From positions 18,865 through 82,864 of the forward strand of contig NZ_BJZO01000003.1 in the NCBI RefSeq assembly GCF_007992075.1: a stretch of DNA of 64,000 bases. The letters are read 5' to 3'. This document shows positions 16,699-27,357 of this stretch, in pieces (position 1 is the stretch's first letter; the number at the start of each line of letters is the position of its first letter). The position numbers and the translations under genes were made by a program. This DNA is from Pararhodospirillum oryzae. GTDB lineage: Bacteria > Pseudomonadota > Alphaproteobacteria > Rhodospirillales > Rhodospirillaceae. Under the pieces are notes generated by a model that was not told where the DNA came from, made no database searches, and saw nothing but the letters and a program-made list of their open reading frames with translations.

Positions 16699-18101
16699 GC
16701 GGAAGCTCCTTGCCGGTGCGCGCGCACCAGCTCCTTGACCGCGCCCAGGTCATTGGGCAGCTCGACCAGCCGTTCCGGCCGGGTCATCAGGTCGGCCAGC
16801 GCGGGCGGCAGGGCCGGGCGCACGCCGATCGCGCGTTCCACCACGTCGGGGAACTTGGCCGGGTGGGCGGTGGCCAGGGCGACCATGGGCGTGCCCACGT
16901 CGCGGTGCCCGGCCTCGCGTCCCGCCATCACGCCGATGGCGCTGTGCGGATCAAGGATTTCGCCGGTGGTGGCATGAAGATCGGCGATCGCCTGCACGGT
17001 GCCGGGATCGTCCAGGCGGTAGCCCCGAAACAGGCCCAGCAGTTCCTGGTGCAAGGCGTCGGGCACGCTGTAGGCGCCGGTTTCGGCGAAGCGGGCCATC
17101 AGCTCTTCGACCTGGGCGCCGTCGCGTTCCATCATTTCGAACAGCAGGCGCTCGAAGTTGCTGGAGACCTGGATGTCCATGGACGGGCTCAGGCTTTGCT
17201 CGACGGTGCGCCGGGCCATGGTGCCGGTTTCGAGGAAGCGGGTCAGGATGTCGTTGCGGTTGGAGCCGACCACCAGGCGTTCGACCGGCAGGCCCATCTG
17301 GCGGGCGACCCAGCCGGCCAGGACGTTGCCGAAGTTGCCGGTGGGCACGGCGAAGCCCATGGCACGCTCGGGTGCCCCCAGGTGCAGGCCCGCCCACATG
17401 TAATAGACGGTCTGGGCCATGACCCGGGCCCAGTTGATGGAATTGACCGCGGCCAGGCCGACCTCGTCGCGAAAGGCGGTGTCGGAGAACAGGGCCTTGA
17501 CCAGGGCCTGGCAGTCGTCAAACGTACCCTCGACGGCCACGACCTTGACGTTGGGGCTTTCGACGGTGGTCATCTGGCGGCGCTGGACCTCGGACACCCG
17601 GCCCTTGGGCAGCAAGATGACCACATCGACGGCGGCGCGGTCGGCCAGGGCGGCGATGGCGGCGCTGCCGGTGTCGCCGCTGGTGGCGCCCACCACGGTG
17701 ACGCGCTCGCCGCGCCGGGCCAAGATCAGGTCGAACAGGCCGCCCACGACCTGAAGGGCGTAATCCTTGAAGGCCAGGGTGGGGCCGTGGAACAGCTCCA
17801 TGACCCAGTCCTCGGGGCCGATCTGGCGCAAGGGGGCGATGGCGGGGTGGGTAAAGCCGCTGTAGGCGGTTTCCACGATCTGGGCCAGTTCGTCGTCGGT
17901 GAGCACGGCGGCCACGAAGGGGCCCATCACGCGCACCGCCAGCTCCTGGTAGGTCAGGCCGCGCATGTCGCGCAGGTCGTCGGCGGTGAAGGTGGGCCAG
18001 TGGCTGGGCACGTACAGGCCGCCATCCTCGGCCAGGCCGGCCAGCAGGACATCATCGAACGACAAAACGGGCGCGCGGCCCCGAGTGCTTACGTATCTCA
18101 C
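16695..18101 (-). CDS. thrC: Threonine synthase
   Basis: PLP enzyme converting O-phosphohomoserine to threonine. The 468-residue product has an N-terminal YVSTRG segment typical of the family, the PLP lysine in HGPTLAFKDYALQ (Lys112), GATSGDTGSAAIAAL for phosphate/PLP binding and VPTGNFGNVLAGW. The start is taken as GTG at 18101, giving VRYVSTRGRAPVLSF; the longer frame to 18179 adds an unrelated leader. Transcribed from the divergent gap shared with hemA. Confidence 0.95.
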   Translation of the reverse strand: MRYVSTRGRAPVLSFDDVLLAGLAEDGGLYVPSHWPTFTADDLRDMRGLTYQELAVRVMGPFVAAVLTDDELAQIVETAYSGFTHPAIAPLRQIGPEDWVMELFHGPTLAFKDYALQVVGGLFDLILARRGERVTVVGATSGDTGSAAIAALADRAAVDVVILLPKGRVSEVQRRQMTTVESPNVKVVAVEGTFDDCQALVKALFSDTAFRDEVGLAAVNSINWARVMAQTVYYMWAGLHLGAPERAMGFAVPTGNFGNVLAGWVARQMGLPVERLVVGSNRNDILTRFLETGTMARRTVEQSLSPSMDIQVSSNFERLLFEMMERDGAQVEELMARFAETGAYSVPDALHQELLGLFRGYRLDDPGTVQAIADLHATTGEILDPHSAIGVMAGREAGHRDVGTPMVALATAHPAKFPDVVERAIGVRPALPPALADLMTRPERLVELPNDLGAVKELVRAHRQGASA

Positions 18102-18422
18102 CGCACAGAAACTCCGACAGGGGGCGGACGTCGACACCAAAACAGGCAAGGGATCAACAGTAATCCCGTCCGCTTGCATCCGGCAAGCCGTGGCGGGCGC
18201 TTTGGGGGACGCGACGCGCGCGTTTTGTGGACAGGCGGGGTACCGGGATGGTATCGGGTCCCCTTTGGCTGAATCGCCGCGCCAGCGTTCGCGGGGGACG
18301 ATGTCCGTCCCCTGCCCGTTCCCTTAAGGATTCATGACCCGTGGCCGCCCTTTCAACACGTATCGGACTCCTGGGACCTCCGGGCGGTCGGGCGCGCGGC
18401 CACTAGGCGGGAGACGCGGGCG
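18102..18422. promoter_or_regulatory. Divergent intergenic region between thrC and hemA
   Basis: A 321-base gap that should hold both promoters. It contains an inverted repeat GGGGACG (18294-18300) / CGTCCCC (18306-18312), possibly an operator or leader stem for hemA. No clear -10/-35 pair or coding sequence could be assigned. Confidence 0.4.
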
Positions 18423-19723
18423 GTGAGCGACGAGGCCGGCACCGGCATCGAGGGCTATCTGATGATCGGGGTGAACCAGAAGATCACCCCGCTGGCCTTG
18501 CGTGACCGCATCACCATGGATGATCCGGCCGCGATGGCCTTGCTGACCCGCCTGCGCCAGCAGGGCCTGAGCGATGTCCTGGTGCTTTCAACGTGCGATC
18601 GGGTCGAGATCATGGCCCACGGGGCGGATCCCCAGGCGGTGCGGGGCCAGATCCTGGGCGCCCTGGCCCAGGCCACCGGGGTGGACGAAACCGCGCTCGC
18701 GGGTCACATGGTTGATGTGCGCGGGATCGAGGCGATCCGCCATCTGTTTCGCATCGCGGCCTCGCTGGAAAGCCAGGTGGTTGGCGAGCCGCACGTGCTG
18801 GGGCAGGTCAAGGCCGCTCACCGGCTGGCCCGGGACGCGGGCGTGGCCGGATCGGCGCTTGAAAGCGTGTTGCAGGCCGCCTACGCCAGCGCCAAGCGGG
18901 CCCGGGCCGAAACCCCCCTGGCCGAAGGGCCGGTGAGCCTGGCGGCGGCGGCGGTGCAGGTGGCGCGCGATCTGCACGGCGATCTGTCAACGTGCCGGCT
19001 GCTGTTGCTGGGCACGCAGGAAATGGGCGAGCTGATGGCCGAGCAGCTGCTGGCCGCCGGGGTGGGGCGGCTGGTGGTGTGCAGCCCGCGCCGGCTGCGC
19101 GCGGAAGCGGTGGCCACCCGCCTGGGCGGACTGGTCGCCGGGCACGACCGGCTGATGGATCTGCTGGCGGATTCCGAAATCGTGCTGGTGGCGGTCAACG
19201 GGTGTTCGCATACCCTCTCCGAGGAAGCCGTCCGCCTTGCCTTGCGCCGGCGGCGCAACCGGCCAATGTTCCTGGTCGATGTCACGGTGCTGGGGGCGAT
19301 CGAGCCGGCCGTGGAACGCCTGGAATCCGCTTTTGTCTACGATCTCGCCGACCTCGAAGGCGTGGCCGAACGGGGGCGCGCCAACCGCGACGAGGCGGCC
19401 CGGGCCGCCTCGCTCATGGTGGAGGACGCCGTGCAGGCGTTCGCGCGCCAGCGGGCCGAACGGCGCGCGGTGCCGGCGATCATGTCGTTGCGCGCCCTGT
19501 TCGATGTCGAGCGGCGCCGCGCGTTGGACGAAGCCCCCGACGATGCCGAAAAGGCCACGCGGCTGCTGGTGGGGCGGCTCTTGCACGCGCCCTCGGCCGC
19601 GCTGCGCGCCATGGCCGCCGAGGGCGATACCGCAACCAAGGATCGCGCCGAGGCCATGTTGCGCCGTTTGTTCGCGCTGGACGCCGAGGCCGACGAAGAG
19701 AACTCCGAGAAGGGAACCAGTCC

Positions 19724-19727
<4 letters not shown>
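18423..19727 (+). CDS. hemA: Glutamyl-tRNA reductase
   Basis: First enzyme of the C5 route to 5-aminolevulinate: NADPH-dependent reduction of glutamyl-tRNA. The 434-residue protein shows the N-terminal [17 protein letters not shown], the catalytic cysteine in [11 protein letters not shown] (Cys58), [15 protein letters not shown], and the NADPH domain ([17 protein letters not shown]). The start is a GTG at 18423; an alternative ATG at 18462 lies too close to the conserved IGVNQK to be preferred strongly. Its presence implies the C5 rather than the Shemin (ALA synthase) pathway here. The stop overlaps the prfA start by ATGA. Confidence 0.93.
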
Positions 19728-20784
<1,057 letters not shown>

Positions 20785-20788
<4 letters not shown>

Positions 20789-21672
20789 CGCCCTTGCCCG
20801 GGGTTCCGCTGCCGGCCGTGCTGGCCCGGGTAACGGCGGTCTTGAAGGCGGCCGGGATCGAAGGACCCCGGCGCGAGGCCCGCTTGCTGGCCGCGCATGT
20901 CCTGGAGGTGGCGCCGGGGGCTTTGCTGGCCGATCCCGACCGGATGCTGGACCCGGCCCAGGCGGCGGCGCTGGATGCCCTGGCCCGGCGGCGCGCGGCG
21001 CGCGAACCCTTGTCACGCCTGGTCGGCCGGCGCGGGTTCTGGACCCTGGATCTGGCGTTGTCGCCCGATACCCTGGATCCCCGTCCCGACACCGAAACCC
21101 TGGTTCAACTGGCCCTTGATCTGCTGCCCCCGGCCTTTGCCGACGGACGCATGGGGCGGGTGGTGGACGTGGGCACGGGGACGGGGTGCATCGTGCTGGC
21201 CCTGCTCAGCGAACGGGCCGATCTGCAGGGGCTGGGCCTTGACATTGCCCCGGGCGCGGCGCGCACGGCGCGGGACAACGCCCGCGCGGCCGGTCTTGGG
21301 GACCGCGTGGCCTTCGCGGTTTCCGATTTGCTGGCGGCCGTGCGCGGCCCGGTGGACCTGATCGTGTCCAACCCGCCCTATATTCCCACCGGGGTCCTGG
21401 AAACCCTGGATCCCGAGGTGATCCGCTTCGATCCCCGCCGCGCCCTGGATGGCGGGGCGGATGGCCTGGACTTTTATCGCCGTCTGGCCCACGACGCGCC
21501 GCGCTGCCTGGCGCCGGGCGGACACCTGGCCGTCGAAGTGGGGCAAGGCCAGGCGGACGCGGTCGCGGCGCTGCTGAGCGAAACCGGGTTCGAGGCGGTG
21601 GGCACGCGGGCCGATCTGGCCGGCATTGCCCGATGCGTGCACGGGCGCCGGGGAAGCCAGCAGGGACGCTAG
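20785..21672 (+). CDS. prmC: Release factor glutamine methyltransferase
   Basis: SAM-dependent N5-methylation of the GGQ glutamine in release factors. The 295-residue enzyme has the N-terminal helical domain, the SAM loop [15 protein letters not shown] (127-141) and the catalytic NPPY at 196-199 in [12 protein letters not shown]. It overlaps prfA by ATGA, the widespread prfA-prmC pairing. A palindromic repeat follows ten bases after the stop. Confidence 0.96.
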
Positions 21673-21681
21673 AGTTTATCA

Positions 21682-21706
21682 GGGAAAAGTGGACACTGCT
21701 TTTCCC
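21682..21706. repeat. Intergenic palindrome (GGGAAAAG/CTTTTCCC type)
   Basis: Arms GGGAAAAG (21682-21689) and CTTTTCCC (21699-21706) around TGGACACTG. It resembles the palindrome at 63946-63976 (CCCGAAAA..TGG..CCA..TTTTCGGG), so both may be members of one dispersed family. Confidence 0.6.
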
Positions 21707-21735
21707 GAAAAGACAAATTAAAACAAAAAGATGCG

Positions 21736-21770
21736 GAGTCTGTCGGCTTCCATCCGAAGGCGACGGACTC
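21736..21770. other. Stem-loop in the prmC-downstream gap
   Basis: Arms at 21736-21750 and 21756-21770 pair at 13 of 15 positions around a CATCC loop. The strand and role are unknown: an RNA 3' end, or a leader element for the gene at 22008. Confidence 0.4.
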
Positions 21771-22007
21771 TGGAGTCCGGTTCTCCGGGCCGGGCGTTGT
21801 GGGCCCTCATGCGAAAAACACAGACTTCCTGCCCTCGGGTCTGAAGCAAGGCTTCCCCGTGCAACGCTCCTTTAACGAAAAAAGGATAGATACAAAGGGA
21901 TCCCGATGACCGTGAAATGGGTCGGGGAAAGGAACCCGGTCCGGGATCCGTGCTGAGGGAAGGCGCGTTGGGATCAGACGCCTGTCCAGCCAGGGAGGAG
22001 GGCCCTC

Positions 22008-22358
22008 ATGCTTGCCGGTTTCGCCGTGTTTGTTGCCCGCTTTTTTGGGTGGGGCCTGCTGGCCCTTTCGGCCCTTCTGGCGTCGGGAGAGGCGGTGCTG
22101 GCCCTGGGAGGGGCGTCGCCTGACGGCCTGTCCACCCGCGAGATCTGGGTTTTGCTGTCGGGAGGCGTGCCCTCCCTCGATCCCACTCAACCGGCCGAGT
22201 GGGGGACCGCCTTGCGGATGCTGCTCGATGGCCCCGCCTGGATGGCCATGGGCGGACTGGGTTTGGTCTTGAGCGTGGTTTTCCGCCCCCGCCGGCGCGT
22301 GCGCCCTCATCCGCGCCCGCGTCCGCGCCCCCGCACGTATTTGCGTTCCCTGGAATAA
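22008..22358 (+). CDS. Small membrane protein with Arg/Pro-rich tail
   Basis: I do not recognise a family. The 116 residues contain two hydrophobic segments (about 4-34 and about 77-92). The C-terminus, about residues 93-111, consists almost entirely of Arg, Pro, His and Val, which would sit in the cytoplasm by the positive-inside rule. The ATG at 22008 has GGAGGAGGG a suitable distance upstream, good support for translation. It is convergent with the lipoprotein gene, eight bases apart. The basic tail might bind nucleic acid or acidic lipids, but nothing shows that directly. Confidence 0.6.
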   Translation: MLAGFAVFVARFFGWGLLALSALLASGEAVLALGGASPDGLSTREIWVLLSGGVPSLDPTQPAEWGTALRMLLDGPAWMAMGGLGLVLSVVFRPRRRVRPHPRPRPRPRTYLRSLE

Positions 22359-22366
22359 ACGGGCTG

Positions 22367-22939
22367 TCAGTCCTGCCCCAGGCTGATGACGCCGTGGGCC
22401 ATCACGCCTTGCTCTCCCTGGCCTGTCGGGCCCATCACCCTCACGTCCGCTTCGTACACGGCGCCGCTTTCGGGAAAGCAGGGCCCGAGATAGCCCACCC
22501 GGGGGCCGAGCGCGGCCCCGTGGGAGCGTTCGATCCAGGCTCCCGGCGGAAGGGACTCGGTTTGACCGGGGACCGGGGGCGTGACGAACAACGAGGCGCC
22601 CAGGGGAAGCGTCCAGCCGACCACCCCCAGGCCGCCGTCGTCCAGGTCGGAATCGCCGCGCTTGCTGAAGGCCACCAGAACCGTTCGCGCTCCCGTCGGG
22701 ATTCCCCCAATGATCAGGGGCGGCGTCCGGCCCGTGCCCCCCAGGGCCTTGCACCGTCCCTCGGCGGGAACGGTTTTCCCATTCCAGTGCGCCGAATCGA
22801 AGCGGACCGTGACCACGGGAAGGGGGTCTATCCCCGCCGTTTCGTCGGGGGAGTCGAACGCGCCGGGGGGTGTGTCGGGGGCCGGGCCGTGGCAGGCCGC
22901 CACCAGCAGCGCCAGGGGGAACAAGAACCGGCGTACCAT
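22367..22939 (-). CDS. Putative lipoprotein of unknown function
   Basis: About 190 residues starting MVRRFLFPLALLVAAC: a short basic n-region, hydrophobic core and lipobox with the modified cysteine at about residue 16. The rest has no transmembrane segment and reads like a compact beta-rich secreted domain (VTVRFDSAHWNG, GGIPTGARTVLVAFSKRG, GVVGWTLPLGASLF). A longer GTG-initiated frame to 22984 would bury the signal peptide. The residue after the lipid cysteine is His, not Asp, so outer-membrane sorting is possible. No family recognised. Confidence 0.65.
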   Translation of the reverse strand: MVRRFLFPLALLVAACHGPAPDTPPGAFDSPDETAGIDPLPVVTVRFDSAHWNGKTVPAEGRCKALGGTGRTPPLIIGGIPTGARTVLVAFSKRGDSDLDDGGLGVVGWTLPLGASLFVTPPVPGQTESLPPGAWIERSHGAALGPRVGYLGPCFPESGAVYEADVRVMGPTGQGEQGVMAHGVISLGQD

Positions 22940-23135
22940 GGGATCCCTCTTTTCGTTGCGACGCCTTATCGATCGCGGCGCCACTATGGCACAGGCGGGT
23001 CTTGCCTGTCAGCGCATGGCGTGCGGGCCGGGGGCTGTTCACGCGCGACCGGGCGGCCCGGACCACTCTTTGTCTGCCCAAGCGGCTCTGGCCGCTTCTT
23101 GCCTGAAACCCGCGCTCGGAGTACAACCCGGCCCC

Positions 23136-24437
23136 ATGACAGAAACCGCCACCGCCACCCGGGCCGCCGCCCTGGACGTCATGGCTGCCGTCCTGGACGA
23201 GGGCCGGCCGCTTGACGATGCCTTCGATCCCCCCACCCGTGCCCTGGGGCCGCGTGACCGGGCCTTTGCCCGGCTGCTGGTGGCCACCACCTTGCGCCGG
23301 CTGGGACGGCTTGACCGTATCTTGAAGGGCTTTCTCGACAAGCCGCTTCCCAAGCGGGCCTCGGGGGCCCGCCATCTGCTGCGCCTGGGGGCGGCGCAAA
23401 TGCTCTTTTTGGGCACGCCGGCCCATGCCGCCGTGGCCACGGCGGTCGAGGCGGCGCGCCGGCGCCAGTTGCACCCCTATGCCGGGCTGATCAACGCCGT
23501 GTTGCGCAAGATCGCGCGCGAGGGTGCCCAGCGTCTGGCCGAGATCGACGATCCCTTCGCCGACCTGCCGCCCTGGCTGGCCCAGTCGTGGGTGGAGGCC
23601 TATGGCCCGGAAACGGCCGCCGCCATGGCCCGCGCCAGTAGCTGCGAGGCCCCCTTGGATCTGACGCCGACCGATGGCGACGCCCAGGCCCTGGCCCAGC
23701 TGGTGGGGGGCGTGGTGCTGCCCACCGGCTCGGTGCGCCTGAAGGCCTCGGGCGCCATTCCCGACCTGCCCGGGTTTCGCGAAGGCAAGTGGTGGGTGCA
23801 AGACACCGCCGCCGCCCAGCCGGTGCGGCTGGCCGGTCCGGTGGCCGGGCGCCGGGTTCTGGACCTGTGCGCCGCGCCCGGCGGCAAGACCTTGCAACTG
23901 GCCAGCGCCGGGGCCCGGGTCGTGGCCCTGGACCGCTCCGAGCCGCGGCTGGCCCGGGTTCGCGAGAACCTGGACCGCACCCATCTTGGCGAGGCCGTGA
24001 CCCTGGTCTGCGCCGATGCCACCACCTGGGCGCCCGCCGACGAAGCCCTGTTCGACGTGGTGCTGGTCGATGCCCCTTGCAGTGCCACCGGCACCGTGCG
24101 CCGTCATCCCGACGCGCCTTGGCGCAAACGGCCGGGCGACGCGGCCGCCCTGGCGCCAACCCAGGATGCCTTGCTTGATACCGCGATTCGCCTGCTGGCC
24201 CCCGGGGGCGTGCTGATTTACGGGGTGTGCTCCCTTCAGCCCGAGGAAGGCGCGCCCCGGATCGAAGCCGCGCTGGCCCGTCACCCCACCGTGCGCCGGA
24301 ACCCGGTGACGGCGGGCGAGGCCGGCCTGGACGCCACCATGCTCACCCCCGAGGGTGATGTGCGCCTGCTGCCTTGCCATCTGGAGGCCGAGGGCGGCAT
24401 GGATGGGTTTTTCATCGCCCGCCTGGTTCGCCCATGA
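23136..24437 (+). CDS. rsmB: 16S rRNA m5C967 methyltransferase RsmB/Sun family
   Basis: A 433-residue RNA cytosine methyltransferase. The N-terminal ~140 residues form a NusB-like RNA-binding domain (RAAALDVMAAVLDEGRPLDDA; LRLGAAQMLFLG; LINAVLRKIAREG). The C-terminal Rossmann domain has the SAM motif DLCAAPGGKTLQLAS, motif IV DAPCSATGTVRRHPD and motif VI YGVCSLQPEEG, supplying both conserved cysteines. The ATG at 23136 gives the normal family length; longer frames antisense to the lipoprotein are rejected. It overlaps the next gene by ATGA. Confidence 0.92.
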   Translation: MTETATATRAAALDVMAAVLDEGRPLDDAFDPPTRALGPRDRAFARLLVATTLRRLGRLDRILKGFLDKPLPKRASGARHLLRLGAAQMLFLGTPAHAAVATAVEAARRRQLHPYAGLINAVLRKIAREGAQRLAEIDDPFADLPPWLAQSWVEAYGPETAAAMARASSCEAPLDLTPTDGDAQALAQLVGGVVLPTGSVRLKASGAIPDLPGFREGKWWVQDTAAAQPVRLAGPVAGRRVLDLCAAPGGKTLQLASAGARVVALDRSEPRLARVRENLDRTHLGEAVTLVCADATTWAPADEALFDVVLVDAPCSATGTVRRHPDAPWRKRPGDAAALAPTQDALLDTAIRLLAPGGVLIYGVCSLQPEEGAPRIEAALARHPTVRRNPVTAGEAGLDATMLTPEGDVRLLPCHLEAEGGMDGFFIARLVRP

Positions 24438-25990
24438 GATCGGGCACGGGTGCTTGGATGGAGCGCGCGGCCCTGGCGCTGGCGGTGCTGGTGCCCGTAA
24501 CCGCGCTGCTGATCCAAGGAGGCGCCTGGACCGGCGGGCGCAACGATGACGCCGAGCTTCTGTTGCACGGCCAGACCCTGGCCCTGGCCTACGATGCCTT
24601 GAACCCGCCGCTGGTGGCCTGGATTTCGTGGGCCTTCCAGCAGGTCCTGGGCCCCACGTTGTGGGCCGTGCGCCTGCCCATCACCCTGGCCCTGATCGCG
24701 ACGGCTGGTCTGGCCGGGGCGCTGGCCCGGCGCCTGTCGCCCGACCCGTTGGTGCGCGCCTTGGGCACGCTGGCGCCGTTCACCCTGCTTCATCAGGGCT
24801 TTTATGTTTCGTTGAACCTGTCGCACAGCGTCTTCCTCACCCTGGGGGCGCTGGCCGCGCTCGTGGCCCTGATCGCCGCCACCGATCGCCCCACGCCGGG
24901 GCGCTTCATCGTGCTGGGGCTCGTGGCCGGGCTGGCCTTGCTGACCAAGTACAATGCCGTTGTCGTGCTGGCGGCGCTGGGGCTGGCCGGCCTGGCCGTG
25001 GAGCCGGTGCGCCGCGCGATCTGGGGCTGGAAGGGGATGCTGGCCGGGCTGGTCGCCGCCCTGGTCGCCGGCCCGGTGTACGGGGCGCTGGCGCTGCATC
25101 CCGAGGGGTTCGCCCACCTCTATCAGGCCAAGATGGGCTTGAGCGCGCCCCAGCCCTGGCCGGCCGGGGTGGGGGCGGGCGTGCTGAGCGTGCTGTCCCA
25201 CGGGTTTTCCGTGCTGCTGCCCGGGGCCGGGTTGGCGCTGGTTGTTTTCCTGCCCGGGGTGGCGCGGCGCATCCGCGCCCAACGCCGCTTCGTGCTGGGG
25301 CCCGAGGGCGAGGCAGCCTGGCCGTGGCGCCTTGCCGTGCTGATGCCCACGCTTTACGCGGGCCTGCTGGCCGGGGTGGCCCTGATCGGCCAGTCGCGGG
25401 GCTACAGCGCCCATCACCTGCTGCCGGTGGGCTTGGCGATGGTGCCCCTGGTCGTGGCCCTGGCCAGCCAGCCGCCGGCCGGGCGCGCCGAGCGGATCTT
25501 GTTTCTTTCCCTGAGCCTCGCCCTGGCCGGCGCGGCGCCGGTGGCCCTGGCTCATTTCACCTGGCGCACGGCGGCGACGTGCACGGGCAAGTGCAACATC
25601 GTGTTGCCCTATGGCGACTACGCGCGCGGTCTGCGCGGAGCCGGCTTCACCGGGGGCACGGTGGTGCAACTGACCTCGGTGCATGCCCTGCCGCTCGCCA
25701 ACCTGCGCGCCTGGTTTCCCGACAGCCGCTTCGTGCGCCCGCTCGATCCCCAGGCCCGGGTTTTCGTGCCGCCGCCGCGCGATCCGCCCGGCGATTGCGT
25801 CGTGCTGTGGGATCCCGCCGTCCCCCCCGCCCCCACTCCCGAGGCGCTGGCCCGGGCCCTGGGGCTCGATCCCGGGGAACTGGCCGGCGGGCACCAGGGC
25901 GTGGTGTCGGGCCCGCTTGCCCTTTCGGGACGGCCGGGGCCCACCCTCGCCTACGCCCTTCTTCCCGGCGCCGGGGCCCGCTGCCCCTGA
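24434..25990 (+). CDS. GT39/ArnT-like membrane glycosyltransferase
   Basis: A 518-residue polytopic membrane protein with about ten or more hydrophobic segments and the GT-C architecture. An acidic pair occurs in the first external loop (GGRNDDAELLLHGQ), followed by NPPLVAWISWAFQQVLG, the PMT_2 signature region. Such enzymes use polyprenyl-phosphate sugars to glycosylate lipids or proteins outside the cytoplasmic membrane. A small Cys-containing loop (TAATCTGKCN) precedes the soluble C-terminal domain. The start at 24434 overlaps the rsmB stop; an internal ATG at 24458 is possible. The substrate is unknown. Confidence 0.82.
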   Translation: MRSGTGAWMERAALALAVLVPVTALLIQGGAWTGGRNDDAELLLHGQTLALAYDALNPPLVAWISWAFQQVLGPTLWAVRLPITLALIATAGLAGALARRLSPDPLVRALGTLAPFTLLHQGFYVSLNLSHSVFLTLGALAALVALIAATDRPTPGRFIVLGLVAGLALLTKYNAVVVLAALGLAGLAVEPVRRAIWGWKGMLAGLVAALVAGPVYGALALHPEGFAHLYQAKMGLSAPQPWPAGVGAGVLSVLSHGFSVLLPGAGLALVVFLPGVARRIRAQRRFVLGPEGEAAWPWRLAVLMPTLYAGLLAGVALIGQSRGYSAHHLLPVGLAMVPLVVALASQPPAGRAERILFLSLSLALAGAAPVALAHFTWRTAATCTGKCNIVLPYGDYARGLRGAGFTGGTVVQLTSVHALPLANLRAWFPDSRFVRPLDPQARVFVPPPRDPPGDCVVLWDPAVPPAPTPEALARALGLDPGELAGGHQGVVSGPLALSGRPGPTLAYALLPGAGARCP

Positions 25991-26017
25991 CCCTGCCCGT
26001 TCGGGCGGTTTTCCCTG

Positions 26018-26125
26018 GCTAGAGCGCATTCCGATCGAAACGGATCGGCGGATGCGCTCTAGCTTTTTGATTTTTCGCATTTTCGGACCGCCGAAACGGT
26101 GTCATTTGGGCTGAAAATGCTCTGG
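26018..26125. repeat. Dispersed intergenic palindromic repeat
   Basis: Two nested stem-loops. The first pairs GCTAGAGCGCAT (26018-26029) with ATGCGCTCTAGC (26052-26063) and is followed by T-rich sequence. The second pairs GCATTTTC (26077-26084) with GAAAATGC (26113-26120). The AGAGC..AAAATGCTCT form matches intergenic repeats I know as abundant in alphaproteobacterial genomes. It lies between two glycosyltransferase genes and could terminate the rsmB-GT39 transcript. Confidence 0.7.
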
Positions 26126-26136
26126 AGAGGATTCCC

Positions 26137-27282
26137 ATGACCAAGCCCCGCCCCCGGCTGTTGTTCCTGGTCACCGAGGACTGGGCCTTCTGGCGCCACC
26201 GTCGGCCCATGGCCCGCGCGGCCCGGGCGGCGGGGTTCGAGGTCGCGGTGGCCTGCCGGGTTTCCACCTACCGCGAGGCGATCGAGGCCGAGGGTTTTCG
26301 GGTCATCCCCCTGCCCTGGAACCGCCAGGGCGCCAACCCGTTCACCGAGGCGGTGTTGCTGGCCCGGGTCGTGGCCCTGCTGCGCCGCGAACGCCCGGAT
26401 CTGGTCCACGCCGTGGCCCTGAAACCCGCCGTGCACGGCGCCCTGGCCGCCGACTTCGCCGGCCGGCCGCCGGTGGTGGTGACCGTGGCCGGCATGGGGT
26501 ATGTCTACAGCGCGAACACCGTGAAGGCGCGGATGCTGCGCCCGGTGATTTCGCTGCTGTTCCGGCTTGTGGTCAACAGAAACGGTCGCCGCCTGATGGT
26601 GCAAAACACCGATGATCGCGCCTATTTCGTCGGGCGCGGGCTGGTCGCGGATCAGCGCACGGTGCTGGTGCCGGGGTCGGGGGTGGACGTGGAGCTGTTC
26701 CACCCCGCTCCCGAGCCGGAAGGCACGCCGGTGTTCGCCTATGTCGGGCGAATGACCCGGGAAAAGGGCCTGCTGGACCTGATCGAGGCGGCGCGGCTGT
26801 TGCGGGCGCGATCGGTGGACGCGCGGGTTGTTCTCGTGGGCGCCCCCGACCCCGGCAACCCGACCAGCGTGCCCGAGGCGACGTTGCGCGACTGGCAGGC
26901 CCAGGGCTTGGTGGAATGGCTGGGCCTGCGCGAGGACATCAACGCCGTTTGGGCCCAGGCGCACGTCGCGGTGTTGCCCAGCACCAGCGAAGGGCTGCCC
27001 AAGATGCTGCTGGAAGCCGGCGCGGCGGGGCGCCCGGCCGTGGCCACCGACGTGCCCGGCACGCGCGACCTGGTGGTGGACGGCGAAACCGGGGTGCTGG
27101 TGCCGCTCCACGATCCCCGGGCCCTGGCCGAGGCCCTGGCGGCCCTGGCCGGCGATCCCGAGCGACGGCGACGGTTGGGGGCGGCGGCCCGCGAGCGGGT
27201 GACGGCCCTGTATTCAGCCGAGGCCATCGGCGCGGCCACGGTGGCGGTGTATCGCACCCAGCTGGAAGCGCCGTCGTCTTGA
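26137..27282 (+). CDS. Glycosyltransferase family 4 protein
   Basis: A 381-residue cytoplasmic GT-B enzyme. The N-terminal domain (RLLFLVTEDWAFWRHRRPMARAA) recognises the acceptor. The C-terminal nucleotide-sugar domain has FAYVGRMTREKGLLDLIEAA and the E-x7-E motif in STSEGLPKMLLEAGAAGRP. The AGMGYVYSAN loop is also common in GT4 enzymes of lipopolysaccharide O-chain and capsule clusters. The ATG at 26137 is preceded by GGAGAGG. The sugar and acceptor cannot be told from sequence; neighbours suggest surface polysaccharide synthesis. Confidence 0.9.
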   Translation: MTKPRPRLLFLVTEDWAFWRHRRPMARAARAAGFEVAVACRVSTYREAIEAEGFRVIPLPWNRQGANPFTEAVLLARVVALLRRERPDLVHAVALKPAVHGALAADFAGRPPVVVTVAGMGYVYSANTVKARMLRPVISLLFRLVVNRNGRRLMVQNTDDRAYFVGRGLVADQRTVLVPGSGVDVELFHPAPEPEGTPVFAYVGRMTREKGLLDLIEAARLLRARSVDARVVLVGAPDPGNPTSVPEATLRDWQAQGLVEWLGLREDINAVWAQAHVAVLPSTSEGLPKMLLEAGAAGRPAVATDVPGTRDLVVDGETGVLVPLHDPRALAEALAALAGDPERRRRLGAAARERVTALYSAEAIGAATVAVYRTQLEAPSS

Positions 27283-27357
27283 TTTTAGGGCGTGACCGCC
27301 TGCAACCGGGTGGCGTATAAACGGGGCAGGAACAACGATCCAGGAACGGTTCGGCCC

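Larger units (their letters stand above)
21673..22007. other. Intergenic gap after prmC
   Basis: 335 bases with no credible gene. It holds the palindrome at 21682-21706, a larger stem-loop at 21736-21770 and an A-rich patch around 21712-21730 that stands out in the GC-rich surroundings. The 3' part leads to the ribosome-binding site GGAGGAGGG of the gene at 22008. Confidence 0.5.

Noticed and set aside
13705..16977. A 1090-codon reading frame on the plus strand
   Set aside because: Antisense to polA and the M16 gene; same codon-shadow composition.
24281..26080. A 599-codon frame on the minus strand
   Set aside because: Antisense to the GT39-like gene, Gln/Arg/Gly-rich, no domain.
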